DNA of 64,000 nt. Source: Arctopsyche grandis. Taxonomy: Eukaryota > Arthropoda > Insecta > Trichoptera > Hydropsychidae. Shown piece after piece: positions 1-9,852 of the stretch. The notes beneath the pieces are model-generated. The model saw nothing but the letters and a program-made list of their open reading frames with translations, did no database searches and was not told the DNA's origin. The position numbers and the translations under genes are program-made. The stretch spans positions 13,378,079 through 13,442,078 of the forward strand of contig NC_135356.1 of assembly GCF_051622035.1 (NCBI RefSeq), in the 5' to 3' direction. Within the stretch, counting starts at the first letter, position 1. Every line of letters begins with the position of its first letter.

Positions 1-735
1 CGACAGAATTTGGATGACTTCATTATCTCTTCCCATCCCGTTACTACAGAATTAAAGTCTAACTAGTGATATAACACACGGAGAGTAAAGAGGGCGAGCA
101 AGACAAGTGATCTATAAATACATTTATGAAAATATATCATAAATTAAAAGTATACATATGTAAAATGAAACATAACCTCAAGTGTAAATATCTTTTGCAT
201 AAATAGCTTAAAATATAGCAGGTATGTGCATACATTAGGGTTATGGTACAATTACGTAAGATGGTGTGAATGTAAGATTTTTCGTGAAATCCTGACACAA
301 ATGAAGTCATTAAATATGTATGGCTATTACGTGACTTACTTCAAACCGACTTGTCTCCAGGCAGACATATTTCAGGTTTTGTTTGAATCGTTCGAAGCAC
401 CGCAAGAGCTGAACACCAAATGTGCCCAGACGAACGTGTGTGACGTAACAACGACCGGTACTGCCAGTCGTTCGATGTTCGTTTCAGCCTGTCGCGTATA
501 CTGGCAGCATTTGAATTTACAAATCTAAAAATTCTAGTATTATCTAAGATTGCCACCTCAGACCCGGGGCTCACCCGAGAGTATGACAAAAAATATTTAT
601 ATATATTTTATTCATATAAAAAGAAAATCATTTTATTTCCATTTAAAAATTATATAAAATAATAATGTTTGGTGAAAACATTAGAGAAAAATATTTTTAT
701 CGGCACGCAAATCATGATTCGGTGATTATTGGTCA
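1..735. other. Left flank, no recognised gene
   Basis: AT-rich sequence with no convincing coding exon. It contains a GC-richer island at about 352-588 that begins TGTC and ends GACA, the terminal pattern of a small LTR. I see no matching target duplication beside it, so a solo LTR fragment is only a possibility. The open frame at 226-528 runs across this island and looks incidental. Duplicated block B begins at about 736. Confidence 0.3.
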
Positions 736-1537
736 CAAATAGAGATGGGCAAAAATGGGAATTTTGAACGAACGAGAAAAAACCGGAAACATTAAACGGT
801 ATCACATTAATTATATATTAGAGTATTATAATGATATTACTTTGGAAAAAATATGATTTATTAAATTAATATATTTCGAATTGACATACGACGGGCTGAA
901 AACCAGACTGGTACAAGTGATAAATAGCATATATGAAATGCTATTATTTTAGCACTTAAACCAGCTTTTTTTAAAAATGTCACTTGTACTATCTGGTTTT
1001 CAGCCCGTCATATGTACTTACTTATAACTTATCAATATATTCAAATACTACTATAAAATTTAATTCATTTGCACTGTTTTGCATTAAATAAATACTTTAA
1101 ATTTGGTGCATTTCACAGGAGTTGTTAAAGTGTAAAGAATTAATGATAAAAAGTAATGGCCATTACAAATAATGTACTATCAATTATAATTGAAATTTAA
1201 TGTAAGAGAATTCATAGCAGAGAATTATGATCTATATGGCCGAATTTTATGCTGGTCAATGGAAGATCGAGATATTAAGAAGTGAACAAAGCAAATTCTA
1301 TCTGTGACGGTGGAAAGAGTTGCAAAAATTGTTAAAATTTTTAATGTTAATTTATATCATGTAAAATTATCTACTGTGTATGAACACAGTCAGTTCCATT
1401 GTATTTTTGTGTAATTATCAACTACATATTTTACAGTAAAATTTATTGTGCCGCAAAGTTAAAGAAAATGTTAAGTATGTAACTCTTTTGCCACTTCAAT
1501 CGCTCTTTTTGAAGTAATCCAATCCTCTTAATATTAT
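736..1537 (+). repeat. Block B of amplicon P, inverted relative to 26.95-27.72 kb
   Basis: This stretch reads as the reverse complement of about 26951-27722, starting from agatgggcaaaaatgggaat at the left. It is AT-rich and non-coding. The shared region ends exactly where the solo LTR is inserted and resumes on its other side. It includes a short recurrent segment (about 1300-1340, gttgcaaaaattgtt) that also occurs, diverged, near 6.67, 8.68, 20.03 and 24.42 kb. Confidence 0.8.
885..1014. repeat. Foldback MITE-like element, copy 1
   Basis: The arms catacgacgggctgaaaacc (885 onward) and its inverse (about 992-1014) form a long stem around an AT-rich centre, total about 130 bp. No coding capacity. 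The same element is present at the matching place in block S (27448-27577), so it predates that duplication. Superfamily not assigned. Confidence 0.6.
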
Positions 1538-1541
1538 ACAT

Positions 1542-2197
1542 TGTAGGAATCTCGTCATCGTCATCGTCATCGAAACATTCGAGAATATTCCGCAACAACA
1601 AACTACATCGAGCGGAACGAAACCCAGACGACATACACCTGCAGTCATTATATTAAACTCAAGCGGAACGCCCCTACCAGTCGAGTGGAACCAAAACGGT
1701 CGAAACACGCCGCCACCATTAAAATACATCGAGCGGAACGGCGCCAATCGTTCCAGAAAATTCTACCCCTCGACAAAAGTGCATTCCTCTCTTACGCATC
1801 AACAAACCACCACCATCGATCAGGTGATTCCAGAAACACTATAAAAGGAGGTACAACCCAAACAACGTCAGTCGACCCACAGCAGCAAGCGTCGACACAC
1901 AGCAGCAGACCAGTCAACATACAGCTCCTGACCAGCCACCACTACACTACGCGGACTTGGAAGATCAACCAGCCGGACGAGCCAGCAACACACTGCCGTA
2001 TCCAGAGACCTTCCGAACATAGCCGAACAACGAGCCAGCAACACTCTACCATATTCAGAGACCGCTGAACGACATACTTTTGCCCACAAATACCATACCT
2101 TTGTACAACCATAGGCAAACAATAAAACTTTATAAAACTAGCACAACAGTGTTTCGTTAGGCCGGGATACGGTCAACACACATGTACCCCGCCTACA
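1542..2197 (+). mobile_element. Solo LTR, tRNA-Trp-primed Ty3/gypsy-type family
   Basis: It starts TGTAGG and ends CCTACA, is 656 bp long, and is flanked by a 4-bp target duplication, acat (1538-1541 and 2198-2201). The uninterrupted target is visible in block S at 26947-26950, which proves the boundaries. It is a diverged relative of the 1,153-bp LTRs of the element at 2303-6589, with one copy of the 42-bp module that is expanded there. Solo LTRs normally arise by recombination between the two LTRs of a full element. It inserted after the P/S duplication, or was absent from the copy that gave S. Confidence 0.88.
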
Positions 2198-2689
2198 ACA
2201 TATTATGTATTGTAATGAAATTTAAACATAAGTTTGGAAAAAATATGATTTATTAAATATATTTTTGAATAACCATACTTACTTATAACTTATACATACA
2301 CTTGTAGGAATCTCGTCGTCGTCATCGTCATCGAAACATTCGAGAATATTCCGCAACAACAAACTACATTCCCGAAGCCCAGACGACATGCACCTGTAGT
2401 CGTTATATTAAACTCAAGCGGAACGCCCCTACCAGTCGAGTGGAACCAAACCGGTCGAAACACGCCGCCACCATTAAACTACATCGAGCGGAACACCGCC
2501 CAGCATTCCAGAAAATACTACGCCTCGACAAAAGTGCATTCCTCTTGTACGCATCAACAACTAAATGCTCATACGCATCAATAACCACTTCCATCAAGCG
2601 TTCCAGAAAATTCTACGCCTCGACAAAAGTGCATTCCTTTCTTACGCATCAACAAACCACCACCATCGGTCAGGCGATTCCAGAAACAC

Positions 2690-2696
2690 TATAAAA
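2690..2696 (+). promoter_or_regulatory. TATA box in the LTR
   Basis: TATAAAA sits about 390 bp into the LTR, upstream of the 42-bp repeat and of the AATAAA at 3223-3228. The equivalent in the 3' LTR is at 5824-5830. The solo LTR has the same motif near 1841. It is the likely start site of the element's transcript. Confidence 0.6.
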
Positions 2697-2717
2697 GGAG
2701 GTACAACCCAAACAACG

Positions 2718-3011
2718 CCAGTCGACCCACAACAGCAAGCGTCGACACACAGCACCAGACCAGTCGACCCACAACAGCAAGCGTCGACACACAGCACCAG
2801 ACCAGTCGACCCACAACAGCAAGCGTCGACACACAGCACCAGACCAGTCGACCCACAACAGCAAGCGTCGACACACAGCACCAGACCAGTCGACCCACAA
2901 CAGCAAGCGTCGACACACAGCACCAGACCAGTCGACCCACAACAGCAAGCGTCGACACACAGCACCAGACCAGTCGACCCACAGCAGCAAGCGTCGACAC
3001 ACAGCAGCAGA
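2718..3011 (+). repeat. 42-bp tandem repeat in the LTR, about 7 units
   Basis: The unit begins ccagtcgacccacaacag and repeats about seven times, almost without change. An identical array lies at 5852-6145. The solo LTR at 1542-2197 has a single unit. The frame stays open because 42 is a multiple of three, which gives artefactual Gln/Thr/Ser-rich ORFs on both strands. Confidence 0.9.
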
Positions 3012-3299
3012 CCAGTCAACATACAGCTCCTGACCAGCCACCACTACACTACGCGGACTTGGAAGATCAACCAGCCGGACGAGCCAGCAACACACTGCCG
3101 TATCCAGAGACCTTCCGTACATAGCTGAATGCTGAGCCAGCGACACTCTACCATATCCAGAGACCGCTGAACGACATACTTTTGCCCACAAATACCATAC
3201 CTTTGTACAACCACAGGCAAACAATAAAACTTTATAAAACTAGCACAACAGTGTTTCGTTAGGCCGGGATACGGTCAACACACATGTAACCCGCCTACA

Positions 3300-3345
3300 T
3301 TGGTACTAACCCGACGTGATCTACGCAACCTTCTGATCATCCAAC
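3300..3345 (+). other. tRNA-Trp antisense segment inside the LTR
   Basis: After the first terminal CCTACA, the sequence reads ttggtactaacccgacgtg and then atctacgcaaccttctgatc. From my memory of insect tRNA-Trp, this matches the complement of its 3' half: acceptor stem, T arm, variable loop and the 3' side of the anticodon stem. A normal primer-binding site is only about 18 nt. A further copy is at 6434-6479. A related but different tRNA-like string follows the true LTR end at 3456-3489. Confidence 0.6.
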
Positions 3346-3455
3346 AGCGCTGTCAACACATCGCTACCCCGCCTACATTGGTGACCCCATCTTTGAACCA
3401 CACAACAGTGTTTCGTTAGGCCGGGATACGGTCAACACATCGTACCCCGCCTACA

Positions 3456-5436
3456 TTGGTGACCCCATCTTTGAACTACGCAGCCTTCATAGCAGTCAAC
3501 AGCGCAGTCAACACGGCAGCCCACAGTGCAGCCTCCACAACAACCAACAGCCGCCACGACAGCAGCCCACAGCGCAGCCTACATAGCAGCCTACATCGCA
3601 GCCCACACAGCAGCCCACATTGCAGCCTACATAGCAGCCCACATCGCAGCCTACATAGCAGCCCACATCGCAGCCTACATAGCAGCCTACATAGCAACCG
3701 CAGACTTCACGCAACCGCAGCCTTCAACGCAGTCTACAACGCAACCCTCAACGCAGACTTCAAACGCAGTCCGCTACATGTCCCCACAACTAGTGACCAT
3801 GTCAAACAACTCCGCAGCTTTCGCCACAACAAAACGCAACCCGGAGACAACAACCAAATGGATCCACTACTGTTGATCCGCCAGCACCGCTCATCACACC
3901 TTCGATGATTCATCACCTCGATGAGCCCATGCAGGACGCCGCAGCCTGCACAACAGCACCGTCCAGACCGACACAAACCTTCACTACCATTGTAACGACC
4001 GCAACAGTAACATGGTGTGAAAGTACATATGGACCAGCTACTAACACAACCCGCTGTTGAGTCAACCCACTCCAGCACAACCGGCGAAACAAATCGCCAC
4101 TGAGCCAACTAGCTCCAACACAACACAGCCGCTGTCGAGACAACTAACTCCAGCACAATCAGCACAACGCCTGCACAACAACATCGTCCAGACCACCAAC
4201 CTTCACTATCAACGTAGCCTAGACAGAATAAGCAACATGGTAGAAAAGAACAACTCGGACTGGTACGCAAAACGAGACCCGCTGTCGAGACAACCGACTC
4301 CAGCACAACCAACGAAGACCAGCACTCAACGTACTTCGCTAACCAACAGTCTCCACACAAATCCCGCTGTCGAGACAACTAACTCCAGCACAACCAACGA
4401 AGACCAGCACTCAACGCACTTCGTCAACCAACGTTCTTCACGCAAGATCCGCTGTCGAGACAACTAACTCCAGCACAACCAACGAAGACCAGCACTCAAC
4501 GCACTTCGTCAAACAACGTTCTTCACGCAAGACCCGCTGTCGAGACAACTAACTCCAGCACAACCAACGAAGATCAGCACTCAACGCACTTCGTCAACCA
4601 ACGTTCTTCACGCAAGACCCGCTGCCGAGACAACTAACTCCAGCACAACCAACGAAGATCAGCACTCAACGCACTTCGTCAACCAACGTTCTTCACGCAA
4701 GACCCGCTGCCGAGACAACTAACTCCAGCACAACCAACGAAGACCAGCACTCAACGCACTTCGTCAACCAACGTTCTTCACGCAAGATCCGCTGTCGAGA
4801 CAACTAACTCCAGCACAACCAACGAAGACCAGCACTCAACGCACTTCGTCAACCAACGTTCTTCACGCAAGATCCGCTGCCGAGACAACTAACTCCAGCA
4901 CAACCAACGAAGACCAGCACTCAACGCACTTCGTCAACCAACGTTCTTCACGCAAGATCCGCTGTCGAGACAACTAACTCCAGCACAACCAACGAAGACC
5001 AGCACTCAATGCACTTCGTCAACCAACGTTCTTCACGCAAGATCCGCTGTCGAGACAACTAACTCCAGCACAACCAACGAAGACCAGCACTCAACGCACT
5101 TCGTCAACCAACGTTCTTCACGCAAGATCCGCTGTCGAGACAACTAACTCCAGCACAACCAGCAAAACAGTCACGCGAATGACTCCACGCAGAACACAGC
5201 AGCCTGCACAACAGCACCATCCAAGCCATCACAAACCTTCACTACCAACGCAGCTCGCCCAAAATAAGCAACCTGGTAGAGAACAAGACTTGGACCGGCA
5301 TGCAACACAAGACCCGCTGTTGAGACAACTTTCTCCAGCACAACCGGACAAACAACGACGCCATCGAGTCAATAGACTCCAACACATCAAGATTCCCACA
5401 AAATCACACACATCGTTAACACTCACCGGAGAGCCA
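3456..5436 (+). repeat. Repeat-filled interior of the LARD-like element
   Basis: Two arrays dominate. At about 3520-3700 a 12/24-bp unit (agcagcctacatcgcagcc) repeats. At about 4350-5165 an 85-bp unit (beginning gagacaactaactccagcac) repeats roughly ten times with few changes. Between and after them are related, more diverged versions of the 85-bp unit (4110-4350 and 5290-5340). The open frames here (Ala/Tyr/His-rich or Asn/Thr-rich) have no recognisable domain and follow from the repeats. Confidence 0.85.
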
Positions 5437-6589
5437 TGTAGGAATCTCGTCGTCGTCATCGTCATCGAAACATTCGAGAATATTCCGCAACAACAAACTA
5501 CATTCCCGAAGCCCAGACGACATGCACCTGTAGTCGTTATATTAAACTCAAGCGGAACGCCCCTACCAGTCGAGTGGAACCAAACCGGTCGAAACACGCC
5601 GCCACCATTAAACTACATCGAGCGGAACACCGCCCAGCATTCCAGAAAATACTACGCCTCGACAAAAGTGCATTCCTCTTGTACGCATCAACAACTAAAT
5701 GCTCATACGCATCAATAACCACTTCCATCAAGCGTTCCAGAAAATTCTACGCCTCGACAAAAGTGCATTCCTTTCTTACGCATCAACAAACCACCACCAT
5801 CGGTCAGGCGATTCCAGAAACACTATAAAAGGAGGTACAACCCAAACAACGCCAGTCGACCCACAACAGCAAGCGTCGACACACAGCACCAGACCAGTCG
5901 ACCCACAACAGCAAGCGTCGACACACAGCACCAGACCAGTCGACCCACAACAGCAAGCGTCGACACACAGCACCAGACCAGTCGACCCACAACAGCAAGC
6001 GTCGACACACAGCACCAGACCAGTCGACCCACAACAGCAAGCGTCGACACACAGCACCAGACCAGTCGACCCACAACAGCAAGCGTCGACACACAGCACC
6101 AGACCAGTCGACCCACAGCAGCAAGCGTCGACACACAGCAGCAGACCAGTCAACATACAGCTCCTGACCAGCCACCACTACACTACGCGGACTTGGAAGA
6201 TCAACCAGCCGGACGAGCCAGCAACACACTGCCGTATCCAGAGACCTTCCGTACATAGCTGAATGCTGAGCCAGCGACACTCTACCATATCCAGAGACCG
6301 CTGAACGACATACTTTTGCCCACAAATACCATACCTTTGTACAACCACAGGCAAACAATAAAACTTTATAAAACTAGCACAACAGTGTTTCGTTAGGCCG
6401 GGATACGGTCAACACACATGTAACCCGCCTACATTGGTACTAACCCGACGTGATCTACGCAACCTTCTGATCATCCAACAGCGCTGTCAACACATCGCTA
6501 CCCCGCCTACATTGGTGACCCCATCTTTGAACCACACAACAGTGTTTCGTTAGGCCGGGATACGGTCAACACATCGTACCCCGCCTACA
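5437..6589 (+). repeat. 3' LTR of the LARD-like element
   Basis: It has the same length as the 5' LTR and I see no base difference from it, including the same number of 42-bp units and 78-bp terminal modules. A short purine-rich run (ccggagag) precedes it and may serve as the polypurine tract. The target duplication cact follows directly. Confidence 0.87.
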
Positions 6590-6649
6590 CACTGTATAAA
6601 AATACAGCGAAGATGTGCCTGTTACCGCAGTCAATTTGTCTGCAATTCT

Positions 6650-6853
6650 GTCTGTCACGGTGGCAGAAGTTGCAAAAATTGCTAATTTATTTAATATGTA
6701 TTAAATCATTCCCTTGTATTTTAAAGTAATTATTGAATACATCATTTATTTAATTTTGGGGCAAACCAATTTGTTATATAATTATTATGTTTCATACAAT
6801 GTGCATGTTGTCATTTTCCCTACATTTTTAAGTTATCTTTGAATATGTTAATT
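6650..6853 (+). repeat. About 200-bp direct repeat flanking the Z gene, left copy
   Basis: From gcagaagttgcaaaaattg to ctttgaatatgttaa, this segment recurs in the same orientation at about 8665-8860, on the other side of the zinc-finger gene. Block S has both copies too (about 26580-26790 and 24780-24990). The pair shows that the Z gene lies between two copies of one module, as after an old tandem duplication. 6594-6650 is unassigned, AT-rich flank. Confidence 0.75.
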
Positions 6854-7227
6854 TGTTTTGTATTTTGGCCAAAAAATTTATGTGATATGAATATTAGATA
6901 TTATTATACTAATTTGAAATATAATAATTAGTTATAAGTATGTATGGTATAAAAATATGAAGAATTTTTCCAAAAATGTTTTAATTTAAATTACAATACT
7001 CTTATATGTATAATGTTGAGATAATCGGTATCAATAATGGCTGAGATAACTGGAATTATAAATTAAATACCCATGGTAGTCCCCTCTCCAAATAATGTGT
7101 GTATTCTGGGATAAACATTTCATACATTTTGTCTGGGCGTTGTGGCCTGGAGCTACATATTGCGCCGTATCGTCATGGCCTGTAATGTATAAGTAAGCCG
7201 ATTTTGCCTTGCACTCGGCCAAAGTGC

Positions 7228-7336
7228 TGTAAACGTGACGTGACCGCGACGTGTAGGTAGATATGAATAGAAATGTAATAAAATGACATATTTGAAACGG
7301 AGTCGTGCAGTGCTGTTAAGTATGAACAGACCTTAA
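7228..7336. repeat. Short conserved non-coding segment, MITE-like
   Basis: gtgctgtaaacgtgacgtg at the left and taagtatgaacagacctta at the right bound a segment present in all three Z copies (inverted near 26100-26210 and 35020-35125). A similar string, aaaggtctgttcatacct, occurs at 13342 in block D. The recurrence of the GGTCTGTTCATAC end at unrelated places suggests a short transposon family. Terminal inverted repeats are weak. Confidence 0.3.
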
Positions 7337-7401
7337 AATGTCGTCGCTCTTTTTTGCGAAATCATACTTTTCCGACATTTTCGTTTTTTGGAGCTGCCCT
7401 T

Positions 7402-7638
7402 TTATATAGTTATAGAATTCAATACGTGACATGACATTTTATAATTGAAAACACATTGAATTATGCTTTTCACTGTGATACGCAATTTATTGATATGCGC
7501 ACGCATTCGAAAGCTTATGCCCACCATCCTACCGGTTATGTGCATCCCGCACTTTCTGACCTCTTCTACGCCGCAGTGACAGGTTGAAGAACGCGCACTT
7601 ACTTTCGGATAGTCACCGTTCATTTGCTCTCCACTCAT
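7402..7638 (-). CDS. Possible first exon divergent from the Z gene (copy P)
   Basis: An open frame on the minus strand starts MSGEQMNGDYPK and lies head-to-head with the zinc-finger gene about 110 bp away. Directly after codon 12 comes GTAAGT, a consensus splice donor (at 7602). The real coding part may therefore be only the first 12 residues, spliced to an exon I cannot place. The frame is intact in three copies (25801-26037 and 34717-34953 on plus), but the copies are recent enough that conservation alone proves little. No domain recognised. Alternatives are 5' untranslated sequence or chance. Confidence 0.3.
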   Translation of the reverse strand: MSGEQMNGDYPKVSARSSTCHCGVEEVRKCGMHITGRMVGISFRMRAHINKLRITVKSIIQCVFNYKMSCHVLNSITI

Positions 7639-7747
7639 TTATCCTATCATCATTCACAGTGGGATTGTTAGTTGTTTGTATGGACATATGTAGAATCAAA
7701 CTTATATGAATTATACTTAATTTAGTTATTGTATTTTTCCAGACAAT

Positions 7748-8580
7748 ATGGAGGACATGGTAAAGAAGCTCATATTTAAAAAGCCTTCACAAACGTATAC
7801 ATGCTCTCCAACATCTGACACAACGTACCCGTGTGCAAGTTGTAATGATAGGTTAATCAAAAAAACATTGCAACATTCGAAATAAAAAAAAAAAACCTTT
7901 ATTATAATAACTCATTTTATTTCAGATTCGCCTTGAAATCAAGTTACGAACGTCATATAAATCGGCCGAGTGCAAAAATAACGCTCTTTTGCAAGCAATG
8001 CAACGCCAAACTACTATTCACGAATCGATGCTTGTTGTTTATGCACATGGAATCGCATGATAACAAAGAGTTCAAGTATTCGTTGGCAGACTTCACCATC
8101 GAACCTATTCCAATGGAAATGATGAAAACTAATTTAATTCCCGTTGATGATCGAACTGGACCCGATGATCTATTGAAGAAATATGGAATTGCGTCGTCTA
8201 GCGATGAACCGAAAGATGAAATGATGAACACTAATTTAATTCCCGTTGCTGCTCTAACTGGACCCGATGATCTATTGAAGAAATATGGAATCGCGTCGTC
8301 TAGCGATGAACCGAAAGATGAAATGATGAACACTAATTTAATTCCCGTTGCTGCTCTAACTGGACCCGATGATCTATTGAAGAAATATGGAATCGCGTCG
8401 TCTAGCGATGAACCGAAAGATGAAATGATGAACACTAATTTAATTCCCGTTGCTGCTCTAACTGGACCCGATGATCTATTGAAGAAATATGGAATCGCGT
8501 CGTCTAGCGATGAACCGAAAGAAAATAATGTAACCATTATGGATTATTCTGTCGAAAATATAGATCCTATCGATATTTAA
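7748..8580 (+). CDS. C2H2-type zinc-finger protein with 34-residue tandem repeats (copy P)
   Basis: Two exons are supported. 7748-7851 starts MEDMVKKLIF and ends at donor GTTAAT. After a 74-bp intron ending TTTCAG, exon 7926-8580 runs to a stop, giving 252 residues. The joined frame has CASC...RFALKSSYERH followed by CKQC...CLLFMHMESH, a paired Cys/His zinc-binding arrangement at residues about 29-80. The FALKSSYxxHxNR core reminds me of ZNF532/592/687-like proteins; this is a recollection, not a search result. The rest is four near-identical 34-residue units (TGPDDLLKKYGIASSSDEP core). A further 5' exon is likely, since CAG precedes the start exon at 7742. A nuclear DNA-binding role is inferred from the fingers only. 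Confidence 0.6.
8119..8526 (+). repeat. 102-bp coding tandem repeat, 4 units
   Basis: Each unit encodes 34 residues containing NLIPVxxxTGPDDLLKKYGI. Units 2-4 are nearly identical; unit 1 differs at a few codons. Copy S has two units (about 25118-25322) and copy R has four (about 33836-34240), so the array has changed length between copies without breaking the frame. Confidence 0.9.
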
Positions 8581-9852
8581 TCAGTTTCATTTAATCCAAG
8601 CGATTCATGCCAAATCTGTTCTTTTAGGTTCAAGCAGACTGCCCAAAAATGGATTTCTCAATTGTCACAGAAGCAGAAGTTGCAAAAATTTTAAATATAT
8701 TTAAAATGTAATTAATCATTCCTTGTATTTTTAAGTATTTATTGAATATATCATTTATTCAATTTTGGGGCAAACCAATTTGTTATATAAATATTATGTT
8801 TCATACAATGTGCATGTTGTCATTTTCCCTACATTTTTAAGTTATCTTTGAATATGTTAACACATAGGATACCACGGGATATTGCTAAAGAAACAGGCGT
8901 GCGGCGGGGAGAATTTGCGCTAACCTTTGCATAAAACTGTAACTGTTAAAAATGTAATATCTCTTTTACCAGTAAACGTATAAAACTGAAATTTGAAATG
9001 CAGTTTCGTATGGACTATCTTAAAATTTCGTAATTGTAAAAACAGTAAAAGTCAAACTGTGAGTCGCGTACTAATAAAATAAATAATTAAAATGTGTATA
9101 AATATGGCAAATATACATATTTTATAAATAAACAAAAAAATTCTAGCAGCAGTGAACCTTTGTGTAACAAAAACAACAAATGTCGTTATTTGAAACCTAT
9201 AAATACAATGCAGTCAGATGCAATTCCATATGTGCTTTGAAATTGCGGACATCGAACAAGGTTAATCCTCTTTCTTCGAAATTGTGTCATAAATAACAAT
9301 ATCAGTGAGAGAATTTTAGGACATCGGCAAAATCTAAGAGGAACATAAAACAGATGTGAGAAAAAAAAGGTCCCCCCAAAATGTGTTTATTACCTAGTGC
9401 AGTGGTTAGTAACCAGGAGTCAAGTGTAGGCAATAAATTACCGAAGAAATATAAAAGGGCACATAGTAAACAATGGTGATATTTTCTTCAGAACATGAAT
9501 ATAAAAAAAATCAAACATATTTATTCAACTAAAAACACAAAAAAAGCATTCACCCAGCAAACTGCACCCCTTATGTAGATATTCACATTTGATTGATTGG
9601 TAGATATTTACACAATATTTATTTAAAAGTTTCCTTTATATTATAATATATTTATCGATAAACTCACTTTATGGTTTTTGATAGTATTACATATATTTAT
9701 TATTTACACACACACACGTTATTTAAACACAATATGAAATTCGTACACTAATGAAATTTTCGCTGGTTTCGAACCTCTGAGAAGGTCGATGACGATCTGT
9801 TCTATTATTTTTACAAACCTCATATACGCTTTAGTTAAATAAAATAAAATTT
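8581..9852. other. Non-coding flank between Z and C blocks
   Basis: 8581-8660 is the Z gene 3' region. 8665-8860 is the second direct repeat. 8870-9070 is inverted relative to 24590-24790 and marks the end of homology with block S. 9075-9852 is AT-rich, includes a short CA run near 9708, and has no coding exon or recognisable repeat that I can support. Confidence 0.5.

Larger units (their letters stand above)
2303..3455 (+). repeat. 5' LTR of the LARD-like element
   Basis: TGTAGG...CCTACA, 1,153 bp. A TATA motif lies at 2690-2696, a 42-bp tandem repeat follows at 2718-3011, and AATAAA lies at 3223-3228, in the usual U3-R-U5 order. The 3' part is unusual: the terminal string ending CCTACA, followed by a primer-binding-like TTGGT, occurs three times with a 78-bp period (ends at 3299, 3377 and 3455). 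The boundary at 3455 is chosen because the 3' LTR ends at the equivalent copy. Confidence 0.85.
2303..6589 (+). mobile_element. Non-autonomous LTR retrotransposon (LARD-like) with two LTRs
   Basis: Two 1,153-bp LTRs (2303-3455 and 5437-6589) enclose about 1.98 kb with no gag or pol. The element is flanked by a 4-bp duplication, cact (2299-2302 and 6590-6593); the empty site is at 26846-26849 in block S. The LTRs look identical on reading, so insertion is very recent. The interior begins with a primer-binding-like TTGGTGACCCC at 3456, which matches the 3' end of tRNA-Trp, and is otherwise tandem repeats. Mobilisation would need proteins in trans. The 4-bp duplication and tRNA-Trp primer fit the CsRn1/Kabuki branch of Ty3/gypsy (inference). 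As a non-autonomous element it looks structurally whole. Confidence 0.88.

Noticed and set aside
2565-3128. 187-residue Gln/Thr/Ser-rich ORF and its twin at 5699-6262
   Set aside because: Produced by a 42-bp tandem repeat inside an LTR; open in several frames on both strands, with no domain.
3300-3345. Possible tRNA-Trp gene
   Set aside because: Only the antisense of the tRNA 3' half is present, lying at the LTR leader; no 5' half or full cloverleaf.
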